In this document: one piece after another, positions 45,201 to 56,140 of the stretch | Position numbering within the stretch: the stretch's first letter is position 1 | Layout: each line of letters starts with the position of its first letter | Source of the DNA: Xenoacremonium recifei | Lineage: Eukaryota; Ascomycota; Sordariomycetes; Hypocreales; Nectriaceae | DNA length: 64,000 nt | Direction: 5' to 3' | Assembly: GCA_012184525.1 (NCBI GenBank) | Contig: WOFQ01000022.1 | Coordinates: 1-64,000, forward strand | Made by a program: the position numbers and the translations under genes | Notes under the pieces: model-generated | What the model was told of the DNA's origin: nothing | Seen by the model: only the letters and a program-made list of their open reading frames with translations | Database searches by the model: none

Positions 45201-46768
45201 TGTTAGTTCTTGTTATATCTCTATGAATCTTATCCAATTACTTACAAGAGATTTGCATCAGTGACTGTCAAGGGGCCGCCCTTTCGGTAAGAAGCCGGGC
45301 CAGGGTGAGCGCCCGCACTCTGTGATCCTCAATTAGCATACAATATCGAATAACACGGGTTAACACAAGAAACTTACTTCGGGTCCGACCTTGAAAAGTC
45401 CATTGCTCCAGAACAGAATACTACCACCGCCGCTCGCGACGGTGTTGATGTCGAGTTGAGGAGTCTGAATGGACACTCCAGCGGTAGTAGTCTCAAAGAC
45501 GTGTTCGAAAGAGCCTCCGAAGCGACTGACGTCGGTCGAAGTTCCACCCATATCGAAACCAACGACGGGAGACTTGCCATCATACGAAGTTCTAGCGTAA
45601 CCAACCACACCACCTTTAATCAAGAGGTTAGCTATTTAAATACTTGTCTCTGAATGAGCATCAGAACTCACCTGCAGGGCCACTCAGAACACCCCGAAGA
45701 CCACGGAAGCTCTTATGGCCAACGAGACCGCCATCACTCTGCATAAATTCGCAGGACACTCCGTCCAGGTTCCCGTCTTGGAAACCCTTGGAGAAACCAT
45801 CGATATATCGAACGATTTCTGGGGTGAGGTACGCATCGACAGAAGCGGAGCTGCCACGGGAGATCATCTTGATCATCTTAGCGCCAACACTTGACGAGGT
45901 TGAGACATGGCTAAATCCGAGTTCACGAGCGATCTCGGCGATCCGGTCCTCATGGGCAGGGTATAGATAAGAGTGCGCAAGGCAGATAGCCAAGGCGTCG
46001 ATGCCAGATTCCTTAATCTTAGTGAGTTTTGATCGAATTTCTTCCTCGTCTAGGGGACGAATGATTCTGAGCATGTCTCCTGTGCTGCCCTTGATGAGCT
46101 CTCCGGGGATTTCTGCCATGCTGTTGTCGACTCCATCGGGGTTCTCGTCAAACCCCTCAACTGTAATTCGCTCAGAGACTTCAACGACCTCATCGTAGAG
46201 TAATTGAGGCTTCTTAATGCCTAGCTCAAAAAGCTTAGGTCTTGACTGATAACCAATGTCTAAAAGGTCTCTGAAGCCCTGCGTTACGACAAAGGCGTGA
46301 CGGGTACCCTTTCGCTCAAGAAGGGCTGCAGGATGTCAGTCATTGAACTTGGATTTGAGATGCAACAATAATACTTACCATTTGTGGCAACTGTAGTTCC
46401 CATACGAATTGAGTGAATCAAATCCTTGGGAATAGGAGCGCCTCGAGGTATTGAGACGCCGCTCACGTTCTGGAGCACCTGTCGGATACCTAATCTAAGT
46501 CAGCCGATAGTTTGAGACTATCCGAAACTGCAGCACATACCTTCTGATGGCGCATCTGCATAGTTGCCAGGGTCCACCGATAGTAGCTTGATGACTACGT
46601 CAGGCTGACCAGGGATAGAAGCCCAGACATCAGTGAAAGTACCACCTCGATCTAGGTGGTGGTTGAGTTGTCAGGGTTGTGTCCAGTTGGCGCTTGTTTA
46701 GCGGGATACTTACCGATGGCGAACTTGACACTTTTGGGGGGGACGCGCTGTGAGGAGGTGACAGCCAT
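42273..46768 (-). CDS. OXP1: 5-oxoprolinase (hydantoinase A/B fusion)
   Basis: Large spliced gene (about ten exons, roughly 1,270 residues) from ATG 46768; length agrees with eukaryotic 5-oxoprolinases. The N-terminal hydantoinase-A half starts with F-A-I-D-R-G-G-T-F-T-D-V, an acetate/sugar-kinase-like phosphate loop. It later has V-G-F-D-M-G-G-T-S-T-D-V-S and S-G-G-G-S, and C-F-G-G-A-G-G-Q-H-A near its end. The hydantoinase-B half starts near 44160 with F-S-H-R-F-M-S-I-A-E-Q-M-G and contains N-H-P-E-A-G-G-T-H, then G-G-C-G-V-V-R-D-F. The enzyme opens 5-oxo-L-proline to L-glutamate with ATP in the cytosol, in the gamma-glutamyl cycle. The tail has an Asn/Gly repeat before the last 25 residues. 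It is divergent to a Dal5-type permease (693 bp apart), suggesting uptake and use of pyroglutamate. Confidence 0.92.
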
Positions 46769-47461
46769 GGTTGCGAGGGTTGAAGGGTTATCGACTTGAA
46801 CGACCGATGAGTATCTCGTTATCTCCCATGTCTCCTCAGGGACGTGGGAGTTGATATATGTGCAGTATGGGCCTCTTCCTGCATCTCGCGCATCTTCCTT
46901 GGCGGTTGAGCAGATCCGAAGCCGCTGATAACAGCCTACGACAACGCTACTCGATTCGAACTGCCCCCGGACAGAGGGCCATCGTCGAGTTGACCCACAC
47001 CCTTCGCTGGAATGCCGTGGCATGGCGTCGAACCAGGATACCCCGATCTCATGCCCTCGTGGGACCAGTTGATTGCGCTAGCCGGAGCAGGGATTTTCGT
47101 TTCGACTTGCCTCGCGCCAACGGGAGTATCGCCGTATCGAGCCCTCCCAAACGGCTGGGTGACATGACTCAATGGGTCGTCGACAACCTCAACCATGACA
47201 CGACTCCGCGATTAGATGCGGAGAGAACCTAGGCCAACGGCTATCACGTCCGGGGGAGACTACACTCGGGCCCTGTCCAGGAGAGGGGTGATCCCGACGC
47301 TTGGAGGCGCGCGATAAGACGGGTTATAAAGTCCAGAGTCGCGACGCAACCGTGCAGACTAGGACAACTGCACGCAACTGCAACAAACCCCTCGCGGTCC
47401 ACCAGCAGTACCTCTCTCGTGTTGGTCCATCTCTGCATCTCTTTGCTCATCCTGTTGCGTC
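46769..47461. promoter_or_regulatory. Divergent promoter between 5-oxoprolinase and permease
   Basis: 693 bp shared upstream region. It is GC-rich in its central part, with several CGG/CCG triplets (for example near 46966 and 47078). Its antisense short frames are not supported as genes. Confidence 0.45.
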
Positions 47462-49215
47462 ATGGCTCCTGAAGAGAACAAGGCCATCGACCGTGTCGAG
47501 TCGCAGCACAATGGCGACACGGCCGAGGTCGACATCAGCCCGGAGAAGATCCAGGGCGAGGCTGCAAAGTTCGTGGTTGCTCACCAGAACTACCCGCCGA
47601 TGACCCCCGAGATTGAAAAGAAGATCCGGCGCAAGATTGATGCCTGGATGATCCCCATCTGTTTCCTTACGGCCACCCTTGGTGCCGTCGACAAGGTTCA
47701 GCTGGGAACGGCTGCTCTCTATGACTTTAGAGCTGACAATAACCTTACCGGTGAAGAGTACAGCTGGTTAGGTAGTGTTCTGTCCCTTGGTGTAAGTTCC
47801 TTCAATTCCCTGCAACGAGTCTTGAGCTCTGAACTAACACAAATTGCAGCAACTCTTCGGTCTGTTCTTCATGTCGTTCCTCGTCCAGCGAGTTCCGCCG
47901 GGTCGTCTTCTCTGCTGCGCCTCCGTTACTTGGTCTTGCCTGACCATTCTGTACCCTGCTTGCCACAACTGGGCCGGATTCATGACTCTACGATGCTTGC
48001 TTGGATTCGTCGAGGCAGCCATCACGCCTAGTCTGACGATGATTATTGCAACATTCTACAAGAAGAGCGAGCAGCCCCCTCGCAATGCCAGTAAGTAAAT
48101 TTGATGCAGATAGTCTTGCGTGTATGCTGACAAGTTAGTCATCTTTGCCTACTTCTCCTCTATCTTCAACGGTTTCTTCTCGTGGGTTATCGGCTACATT
48201 CCCGAAGACGCTCCTCTCGCGCGTTGGCAATATCTGTACCTTCTTACTGGTACCATCAACATTTGCTACTCAGTCTTCCTGTTCTTTGTTATGCCAGACA
48301 ACCCGATGAACGCCAGATTCCTCAACGAGGAGGAGAAGTATTATGCCACCATGCGACTTGCAGAGAACCGAACGGGTGTTGCCAACAAGGAGGAAAAGTG
48401 GAAGTGGTACCAGGTCCGCGAGGCTCTTCTGGATATCAAGATCTGGATCATTTTCTTCTTCAACATCGCTATCAATATCCCCAACGGAGGACTTCTCACT
48501 TTTGGATCCATCATTATCAGCAACCTCGGCTTCAGTGCTCTGGAGTCTAGTCTTCTCACCATGCCCTTTGGTGTTCTTGCAACTTCGGGTGCTTGGGTCT
48601 TCAGCTATATCGCCGCTAGATGGAAGAACCGACGAACCGTCGTGGCCGCTATCGCGCTGCTGCTTCCTCTTCTCGGCACTGCTCTCGTCTACGGCATTCC
48701 CAGATCCAACACCGCTGGGCAGATGGTAGGACTCTACTTCATGTACTTCTACTGGCGTAAGTTTCAGTTCCATATGCTATCACTGCAACAATTATGACTA
48801 AACCATTCACAGCGCCCTACATCGTCTGCGTCTCACTGCCCCAGGCCAACACTGCGGGACAGACGAAGAAAGCCGTCACATTCGCCCTTGTCACCATCGG
48901 ATACTCCGGTAAGCAGCCCTGCATATAGTATCAAAAGCACATATCATTAACGCGTTACCAGTCGGAAACCTTATCGGTCCCCAGACCTTCCGCGCCAACC
49001 AGGCTCCCAAGTATACCGGCGGTGTCGTTGCCATGCTCTGCTGCTACTGTGTGGCCATGCTGCTCTGCGGTATGTACCTGCTTGTCACGGTCTGGGAGAA
49101 TCGCCGCCGTGATCGTACCTATGGCAAGCCCGAACAGGTGCAGGTCGGTACTGCTGACGGTTTCGTCGATCTGACGGACAAGGAACAGGCGAAGGACTTC
49201 CGGTACACCCATTAA
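47462..49215 (+). CDS. MFS permease, Dal5/allantoate type, paired with 5-oxoprolinase
   Basis: Five exons, about 530 residues, ATG 47462. About 60 hydrophilic residues precede R-R-K-I-D-A-W-M-I-P and helix 1 ending D-K-V-Q-L-G-T-A-A-L-Y; in Dal5 relatives this position reads D-R-x-N-I-G or D-K-x-x-L. Further hallmarks are Q-R-V-P-P-G-R after helix 2, R-C-L-L-G-F-V-E-A-A-I-T-P in helix 4, and P-D-N-P-M-N-A-R-F-L-N-E-E-E after helix 6. G-P-Q-T-F-R-A-N-Q-A-P-K-Y lies before the last helix. Introns are GT-AG. The divergent position to the 5-oxoprolinase gene suggests transport of 5-oxoproline or a related acid, which is inference from context. Confidence 0.87.
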
Positions 49216-49867
49216 CGCGCACTTGTGGTTTTTACGGTACATAGCAAGAACTTCAAGAGTTGTTTATTTCTGTACTTTGGTGATTCGTAAGATGCTAGTG
49301 CGAAGTTGAAGGAGGAGGTATCAAACTTGATGTCTTGGACAAAGTCGAGAATATTAATTTTCCTCCGATTTTGCTCTGAGAGCATTAAATTTTCAAGCTC
49401 AGTGTGAAAGCTTTCGTCCTCAACGGACAATGCCCTCAACGGCAATGTAACCAATGTGTTTCTACTGTCTGTGTGATACACTATCCGTACTACATTTTCT
49501 AATACTCTGCCTATCGCTAAAATTTCTATAATTAGACCGCACTAATTGGCAAATCAAGCTAGAGGAAGCGCTAAGTACAAGTAACGTGAAGAGAGGGGTG
49601 TTAAGTGAAACAAGATTGTTGTAGGGTCTTCCATCGTCTTTTGGTATTGCACAGTCACGTTTCGCAACATTTTCTTCAAGGTCAATTCTGGGCCTTAAGA
49701 CTTTCTAAAATGTCAATAATATTGAATACAAACTGAAAGAAACTTCATTTAAATTAATTAATAGGCTTGTGCATGAGGTAGGATAATGTTTTCAACGACT
49801 TCTCTCTCTTCTTACTGTTTGTGTTTCCCTCCAGGGTAGGCACAACAAAAAGCGCGTTAAGCTTTGT
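49216..49867. other. Convergent AT-rich intergenic region
   Basis: 652 bp between the 3' ends of the permease and the fructosyl-amino-acid oxidase. It is strongly AT-rich from about 49,480 to 49,800. A minus-strand frame at 49,212-49,481 has no ATG start and no recognisable family. Nothing supported. Confidence 0.5.
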
Positions 49868-51162
49868 TTACAATTTTGCCGCGAATTCCTTTATGTCACT
49901 CAGGTCAAACACGTTTCCAACTCTCCAACTCACGTCCCCGTCAGCCCCATCCTTATTCTTCCACTGCCATCGCTCGATATTCTGAGCCCCTTCCTCAATG
50001 ATCTTCTTCACCCAGAGTCCCATGACGGGGAGCATCTTGAACGCGTGTCCCGAGTCGCCCGTAGCCACAATGAGACCCCGTTTATTGGGAACGTAATCGA
50101 TGATGTAGTCAGAGTCCGACGTGTCGGCAACCCAACACATCTTTCTGTCAACAAGAGGCCGCTGTGCTAACGCGGGAAGAGTCTCGCGCAGAAGCTTTCG
50201 GGCAGCCTGTTCGTCGTGTCGAGGGATATAGTTGGAGTCCGCAGGAGGCAGAGAGGTCTTGCCCTGATTGAAGTTGGTGATGCCACCGCCGGACGGACAG
50301 ATCTTCAAAAGATGAGTCTTCGGGTCAGGCTCAAAGAAGAAACCAAGGTCGCGGGCGTATGTGACGGGGATTCCCTTCAGTTGCGCAGCCTCCATTGGTG
50401 TCAACTGCACATGCGCAACGCTCCAGGCTTTTGCCGTGATTTGAGCACTGATGTTGGGCAATAGACTCGCTACTGATGCGCCGAGAGTTAGAATCACAGT
50501 ATCGGCCAAGTACTGCTTTCCAGCAGCAGTCTTAATACCGCGACATTGCGAACCCTCCAAGATGAGACTTGCTGCAGCGTCTCCTAGCTTGAACACAACG
50601 CCGCGATCGCAACAGGCGGCATAAGTGGCCTTCAGAGCGTCGCCTGAGTGCGCGTAGCCAGCCTTGCGATTGAAGTAACCTCGCCAATCCATAGGCCCGT
50701 CAAAAACTGGCGCGATGGACTTGATGTCCTGGCGATTTTGAAGCGGAATGATTTGTCCAACAAAGGCGGGATGTTGTGAGATAGATGAAAGTGACTTGGC
50801 GAGAGTCTTCTTGGCCTTCTCTGGTGCCGCAGTGGAATTGGCTAAAAGGTAGCCAACTTCATGATAGTAGGGTGCAAAGAGAGGGTTCTCTCGCCACTCC
50901 TTCATCGCATCCTGAACTTGGTCAAAAACCCATTCGTTGTAGGAACTGGACAGAGGCTTACCAATGCGAGCTCGGCATACCAAGGGTCTTCATACTCGGC
51001 ACGAATGATCTTGTTGAGGTCATTGCCAGCAGAGTCTTGAGGGGCCATGTAAGGGCTCTTCTCAATGACCGTGATCTTCTTGTAGCCCGATTTGGCGAGG
51101 TGGTAGGCCGTGGATAGGCCAAAGGTACCACCTCCAACGATAAGGAAACTCTTTTCCGACAT
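49868..51162 (-). CDS. Fructosyl amino acid oxidase (amadoriase-like), peroxisomal
   Basis: Two exons (51162-50962 and 50911-49868) give 414 residues. The N-terminus has the FAD-binding motif I-V-G-G-G-T-F-G-L-S, then S-A-G-N-D-L-N-K-I-I-R-A-E-Y, diagnostic for the fungal fructosyl-amino-acid oxidase branch of the sarcosine-oxidase family. Near residue 330 the motif M-C-W-V-A-D-T has the Cys that carries covalent FAD in this family. G-D-S-G-H-A-F-K-M-L-P follows. The last three residues are Ala-Lys-Leu, a type 1 peroxisomal signal, fitting an H2O2-producing oxidase. The 51-bp intron has a GTAAGC donor and a GTTCAG acceptor. The enzyme would cleave Amadori products to the amino acid and glucosone. 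It is divergent to a Zn2Cys6 regulator. Confidence 0.87.
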
Positions 51163-51748
51163 TGTCTGGAAATCGGATAGCGACAGGGATCTGGTTTAGT
51201 CTCCGAGCTTCTACTGGAGCTCTGTGCTGTCAGTCTAAATCCCAGCTTAGCTGGACGATGTTGTCTTTATGAGGGCTGTCCAAGCTTGGGGTCCAGCATC
51301 CTTCGCGATCATGCCATTCGCTCTGCCGATGATAGGGACCGCCCATGGGGAAACTCTAAACGAATTGCCTCTCAAACGCCAGGCCAAGCTGTGGGGGAGG
51401 GGCTCAGTCAGACTCATCCTCCCAGCTGCTGTCGCCGGGATCGCTTCCGCTATGAGCCACCGGACTCTAGCAGTGGAGCAGGCCAGCAACAAGACGAGCG
51501 AGTCAGTAATCTCGGGATGCTTGGATCCACTGCTCGAGTGGTTTCAGTGGCTTGATAGGCTCGTCTGGCGTTATCTCACGTCTGTGTCGTATCTTAGGCC
51601 GAGCCACCGGTTCCCCTCGGGGCGACTCCTCTCCTCCCCTTCTTCCTCTCATCAGCGACTCTCGTGGGACTGCCCATCTTCCCAACCTCTCTCCACCAGA
51701 ACAAGTCTCACCCCAGACAGTGGCCTGTCAAGGCCATGCCAGCTTGCC
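51163..51748. promoter_or_regulatory. Divergent promoter between amadoriase-like and Zn2Cys6 genes
   Basis: 586 bp shared upstream region. Frames here lack features of real genes. CGG and CCG triplets are present but not in an obviously symmetric array. Confidence 0.45.
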
Positions 51749-53578
51749 ATGGGTACCGCCAAGCGGGGCCGTCGACCTGAGCTCAGGGTACGGACTGGGT
51801 GCAGGCGTTGTAGGGAGCGTCGAGTCAAGTGTCCAGGTAAGTGACCCCTCCTGGAGCATTCCAGGACCCTAGTCTTCGGCATCGTCTCTGACGTATCGCG
51901 CCGGACAGAGCAGAGACCTGTGTGCAGATCGTGTGAGCTTCGAGGCCATGTCTGCAGTTACGAGCTCGTCCTGCGATGGCAGGATGCTGAGGTGCTGCCG
52001 AACGCTTGCGGATCCCGCGATAAGACATCGTCCGGATATACCCAGCACTGGATGTTCCTCAACGCGAGCCCTCGAGATTTCAACAACCGCCAATCCCTCT
52101 TATCGAGCCCTGATTCCCCTGATTCCGACCGAACACAAAGCCCCGAAGATCTACAACCCGAACCTCTCCCTCAGCAACCGCTTCCTCACGAACCTCCTCA
52201 ATATGTGGACAATGCGCTCACCTATTGGGACATCGATAACACTACCGATTTCTCAAGTTGGCTCGAGCAGCTAGACACCAATCAATGCAATTCCCCTTGG
52301 CAGAGCTTCCAAGCCAACTTTACTATACCTCCAGCCCTGTCTTTTCTCCAGATGTCTCCGGTTGAAAGTCACCTCTGGGAGTACTTCCAAAAAGCCATCT
52401 CGCCATCCTGCGTTCTGAACCCCAAGGCCAACCCGTATCAAGATGTGATACTAAGGATTACTGCCTATGGCGGACGAAGCTCTCCTGTTTTCCACGGAGT
52501 CATGTCGATTTCAGCAGCCCAATTGTACAACCTTGGTGACCGCAGCTTTCTTGAGTCCTCTTGGACCTATCGCCAACAGGCACTGCAGAGCCTCAGACTC
52601 GAGACTGCAAAGTATGAATCGGAAGGACAAGATGTTATGAGAGCAGGACAAATCGTTGCAGCTATCTTGTTGATGGTCTTCTTGGAGGTGAGCAACCCTA
52701 AAGCTGCCGCCAACAATTGGTTCATTCACTAACTGTTGGCATCCTAGATCAGCCATGATTGCCCGGATTCCTGGGTTTTGCATGCAAACTTCGGTCGATC
52801 CCTAATACAAAGCATCGAAAAACACAAGATCCTGGATCCGGACATCCAATCCTTGTTTACTTTCGTCAAAGCCTATATCGTCTCGCACGAGGTATTTGCC
52901 CACACTGCGTGGAAACCAGCCGAAAGATACGAGTATAACGACGTCATTGACGATCTTTCTGGTGACGATAACATCCAAACGATGACTGGGTGCTCGACAG
53001 AATTCTTACAAATCCTGTCAGGCGTCAACGTTCTGGCTGCAGACGTGAAAAGGCATGCCGAGTCCGCGAGCCAAAGTGTCGAGGAAACACGAGCACTGGA
53101 TCAACGACGTCTGGAACTCGAACGACGCTTACATGGCTGGAACCGAGATCAACAGCCGAACCAAACCGACAAGGATATCCCCGAAAGCATCCTAATTGCT
53201 GAGACAAAGCGTCTTGCTGGACTTCTATATCTCTACTCCCGGACGAGCCACCTTGGCCCAAGAGACCCTTGCATCCTGCGCCTGACTTCTCGAATCCTTG
53301 ATCTCATCTCCAAGGTGACATTCAGGACTAGCGCCGTCCTGTGGCCGCTCTTTATGGTTGCCACGCTTGGCGTTCGTCCTGAATGTGATGCAGATCGGGC
53401 AGCAGTGCTGGAAAGGATCGACTCTCTTCAACGAACGCGCCAACTTGGAAGCGTCAAGAAGGCTCGAAAGCTCATTGATAACGTCTGGAAGCTGCGTGAT
53501 CTGAAGCCCTCGGCCTCAAATCTGGGTTGGGATATCCTAGAGTTGACGGCTTGCCAGGATAAACTGAGCCTTGCCTGA
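51749..53578 (+). CDS. Zn2Cys6 transcription factor (Fungal_trans_2-like)
   Basis: Three exons, about 555 residues, ATG 51749. Exon 1 (51749-51836) ends inside the zinc cluster. Exon 2 starts at 51909 and completes C-x2-C-x6-C-x6-C-x2-C-x6-C at residues 18-46, followed by S-Y-E-L-V-L-R-W. A Pro/Ser/Gln-rich stretch (about 80-130) precedes a helical domain with a motif S-H-L-W-E-Y-F and G-V-M-S-I-S-A-A-Q-L, typical of Fungal_trans_2 regulators. The second intron (GTGAGC donor, CCTAG acceptor) lies near 52690-52747. It is head-to-head with the amadoriase-like gene and convergent with the enolase-superfamily gene, so either cluster may be its target. Confidence 0.85.
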
Positions 53579-54129
53579 AGCACAAAACGACTTGCGGAGT
53601 AATATCGCAACAATCAAAACGTCTCGAGACTCTTCGCATGAAGAAGTCACCGCAAATTGTAACTAAAGAGTTGCTGAACAGGGATTTTCCATCGTTCTTT
53701 GGCATCTCTGAAGGGCACATGATAGGAGATCCTCAATCCGGGCAGTCTCTGCGCACATGAAATGTTCTCAAGCCAAAGGAGGAAATCAAAGCCTCAAGCA
53801 TACTTATGATTAAAGACTAGATTTTCATCCATAAAGGTAAGGCCTTTCTTATAAAACTTGTCGTTACGAGACTAACGCAGTGGTAGACAGATCAAGGATA
53901 TCTGGTGTGGTCATATGGACACAATAGGATGCAAGCTTATGATTCAACGATCTGATATTGGAAATGGCCTCTTCGACGCCTTCTCTATCCTACGAGCCTC
54001 TTCCTTAGCCACGGTCTTGGAATTACGAAGTAGGGACTTGGTATATTTGAAATGACTTTATATCGACGTCGCATAGTATTATTATGACACTGGGTCTATT
54101 TATTTATCTTGCTCCTCCAGTCGTCTGCT
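53579..54129. other. Convergent intergenic region
   Basis: 551 bp between the 3' ends of the regulator and the enolase-superfamily gene. No supported gene or repeat. Confidence 0.5.
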
Positions 54130-55299
54130 TTATGAAGTCTTGTATTTGTCCATTACCGCCATGTTGATGGTGATGCCTAATCCTGGTCCCTGAGGCACTG
54201 GCAAATATCCATCCTCAAGAGCAAACTTCTCGTTCAATAGATCGTCCCGCAAACTATTATGGGTTCTATCAAACTCTACTATCGGCTCGTTTCTCAGCGG
54301 GACGGGATTTGCTGTGTGAGGCAGAGGCGGGATAATGGCCAGAGCTTGCAGGGCAGCCGCAACGGCGACTCCAGATCCCCAGACATGCGGCACAACCAAC
54401 ACACCGTGTGTAGATGCAAGGGCTAGGATGTGAACAAATGCTGTGAAGCCACCGCAAACGGTCAAGTCGGGTTGGGCAATATCGACGCATCCGCCGCCGA
54501 TGAGATCCCGGAAGCCATACCGGCTGAACTCCGTTTCACCACCGGCGACGGGAATGGGGTTCTCAGTTTTAACTCGTCGATATCCCTCCTTGTCTTCCGG
54601 CACGACGGGCTCCTCAAAAAACCGGATATTCAACGGTTCCATAAGGCGACCTATTTGGATCGCAGTGCTAACAGAGTATGCGTGGTTCGCATCCACCATG
54701 ATACCAACGCCAGGGCCCACAGTCTCACGTATAACCTTGAGCCGCTGAATATCATCCTGGATGTCGAGAAGGCCAATTTTGACTTTAAGGAAATCAAACC
54801 CAGCGTCTCGATAGCCCTTGGCTTCTTTCTTGAGGTTATCCAAGATGCTAGAAAGATCATGGAAAGCCTCGGGGTAATAGCAGCCGGTTGCGTAGGCCTT
54901 TACCCGGTCCCGGAACGCACCGCCAAGCATCTTGCATACTGGAAGGCCGACTGCCTTGCCACTGATATCCCAAAGTGCGATATCAATAGCACTTATAGCT
55001 TCGACATACGTTCCTTTCTGTCCAAAGTCCCGTGAAAATGCATATAGCTCCTCCCAAATGACAACTGGTTGTGTAGGATCTCGCCCAATCAGCTTCTTGG
55101 CGAACACATGGTCGATGACAGCAGCAACGGGCTCAGGAGGACCGTATTGACCACCTTCACCCCATCCAACAACGCCTGTATCGGTCTCTACCCGCACTAG
55201 TAATGAGTTGCGTTCAGGGAAACTCGCTTGTGACGAGTAGAAGACCTTGTCACCTAGAGGCACCCGAAGAATGTGAGAACTAACACTCGTAATCTTCAT
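54130..55299 (-). CDS. Enolase-superfamily enzyme, mandelate racemase type (probable sugar-acid dehydratase)
   Basis: Single-exon gene of 389 residues. ATG 55299 starts M-K-I-T-S-V; the frame continues upstream without an ATG. The N-terminal capping domain ends near residue 125. In the barrel, F-L-K-V-K-I-G gives the KxK catalytic pair. Metal ligands are the Asp of M-V-D-A-N-H, the Glu of F-F-E-E-P and the Glu of G-G-E-T-E-F. A later P-D-L-T and P-H-V-W-G-S provide the Asp-His dyad of the mandelate racemase subgroup. Such enzymes mostly dehydrate aldonic or aldaric acids, Mg2+-dependent. The gene is divergent to a Dal5-type permease (841 bp), a frequent fungal pairing for sugar-acid uptake and breakdown. 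Exact substrate not readable. Confidence 0.87.
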   Translation of the reverse strand: MKITSVSSHILRVPLGDKVFYSSQASFPERNSLLVRVETDTGVVGWGEGGQYGPPEPVAAVIDHVFAKKLIGRDPTQPVVIWEELYAFSRDFGQKGTYVEAISAIDIALWDISGKAVGLPVCKMLGGAFRDRVKAYATGCYYPEAFHDLSSILDNLKKEAKGYRDAGFDFLKVKIGLLDIQDDIQRLKVIRETVGPGVGIMVDANHAYSVSTAIQIGRLMEPLNIRFFEEPVVPEDKEGYRRVKTENPIPVAGGETEFSRYGFRDLIGGGCVDIAQPDLTVCGGFTAFVHILALASTHGVLVVPHVWGSGVAVAAALQALAIIPPLPHTANPVPLRNEPIVEFDRTHNSLRDDLLNEKFALEDGYLPVPQGPGLGITINMAVMDKYKTS

Positions 55300-56140
55300 T
55301 CTCAGAAAAGAGATGGGAATAGGTTTTGGAGGTTTGAGAACCCGATGAAATGTACTTGTGTACTTTCTCAAATAGTTCCGGGTTCAAAAACACCGAAAAT
55401 CAAATCGGCTTGTTTGGCGATTCATCAAGAGAAAACCTATGCAGTCATTGGAGTTCAAGATAAAGGACTTTTTGGTCAAGACCAAGAGAAAGAATTGGTT
55501 CAGCTTGTGAGACATTGATCGAAAATTCACTCTATGTATGCTATCTTTAGTAATGGCAAGGACGAGGTCAAGAACTCGTGGGGGTCATATCATGAGATAT
55601 ACCTTTGGTCATCTGAGGATACTATTCCTAGAATTGCAATACAACCCCGAGAACCAGGACTGAATATTTAAGGTCCCGGTCGCTAGGGACAGGATGTGAT
55701 AAAATTGACCCCCATGCAAACCGCCCTGGATTGATTTGCTCTGTACTTTTCGGCTCCAAGCATCCGATAGGGTGAGTTGAGGTCAGTTGGGGGCAGCCCG
55801 TCACCCCAACTTTCGCTTGGCTAGTGTCGCGCGGGGGTAGGAACTTTCCGCTCGGTGTAAATATACCGTATCAGGAAATGTTGGAGAAACATGGACTCGG
55901 GCTAGAGAGCTCGTTCGCCACTCAAATACCGTTTCAAGGATTGTATGGTTAATCTTTTTGCTTGCCGAATCTTTTCAATTCGCTTCCAAACGTGGTAGCA
56001 GTGTCCCCCACGGCATCAATTTTAGGTATATAGCCACTATGCATTCTTGCTTCTTCCCCGGATTTTGTTGAATCATGCATGGGCCCCAGAGCATCAATTG
56101 AGATCCATCATCTCCAGTTCGAAGCCCATTCCTGACCAAT
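55300..56140. promoter_or_regulatory. Divergent promoter between enolase-superfamily and permease genes
   Basis: 841 bp shared upstream region with no supported gene. It should hold both promoters. Confidence 0.45.

Noticed and set aside
42340..45206. Numerous plus-strand frames of 60-110 codons opposite the 5-oxoprolinase
   Set aside because: They are antisense shadows of a well-supported coding strand with no independent motif.
49212..49481. 89-codon minus-strand frame in the AT-rich region
   Set aside because: It begins at GTG, has no ATG, splice context or recognisable family, and lies between two 3' ends.
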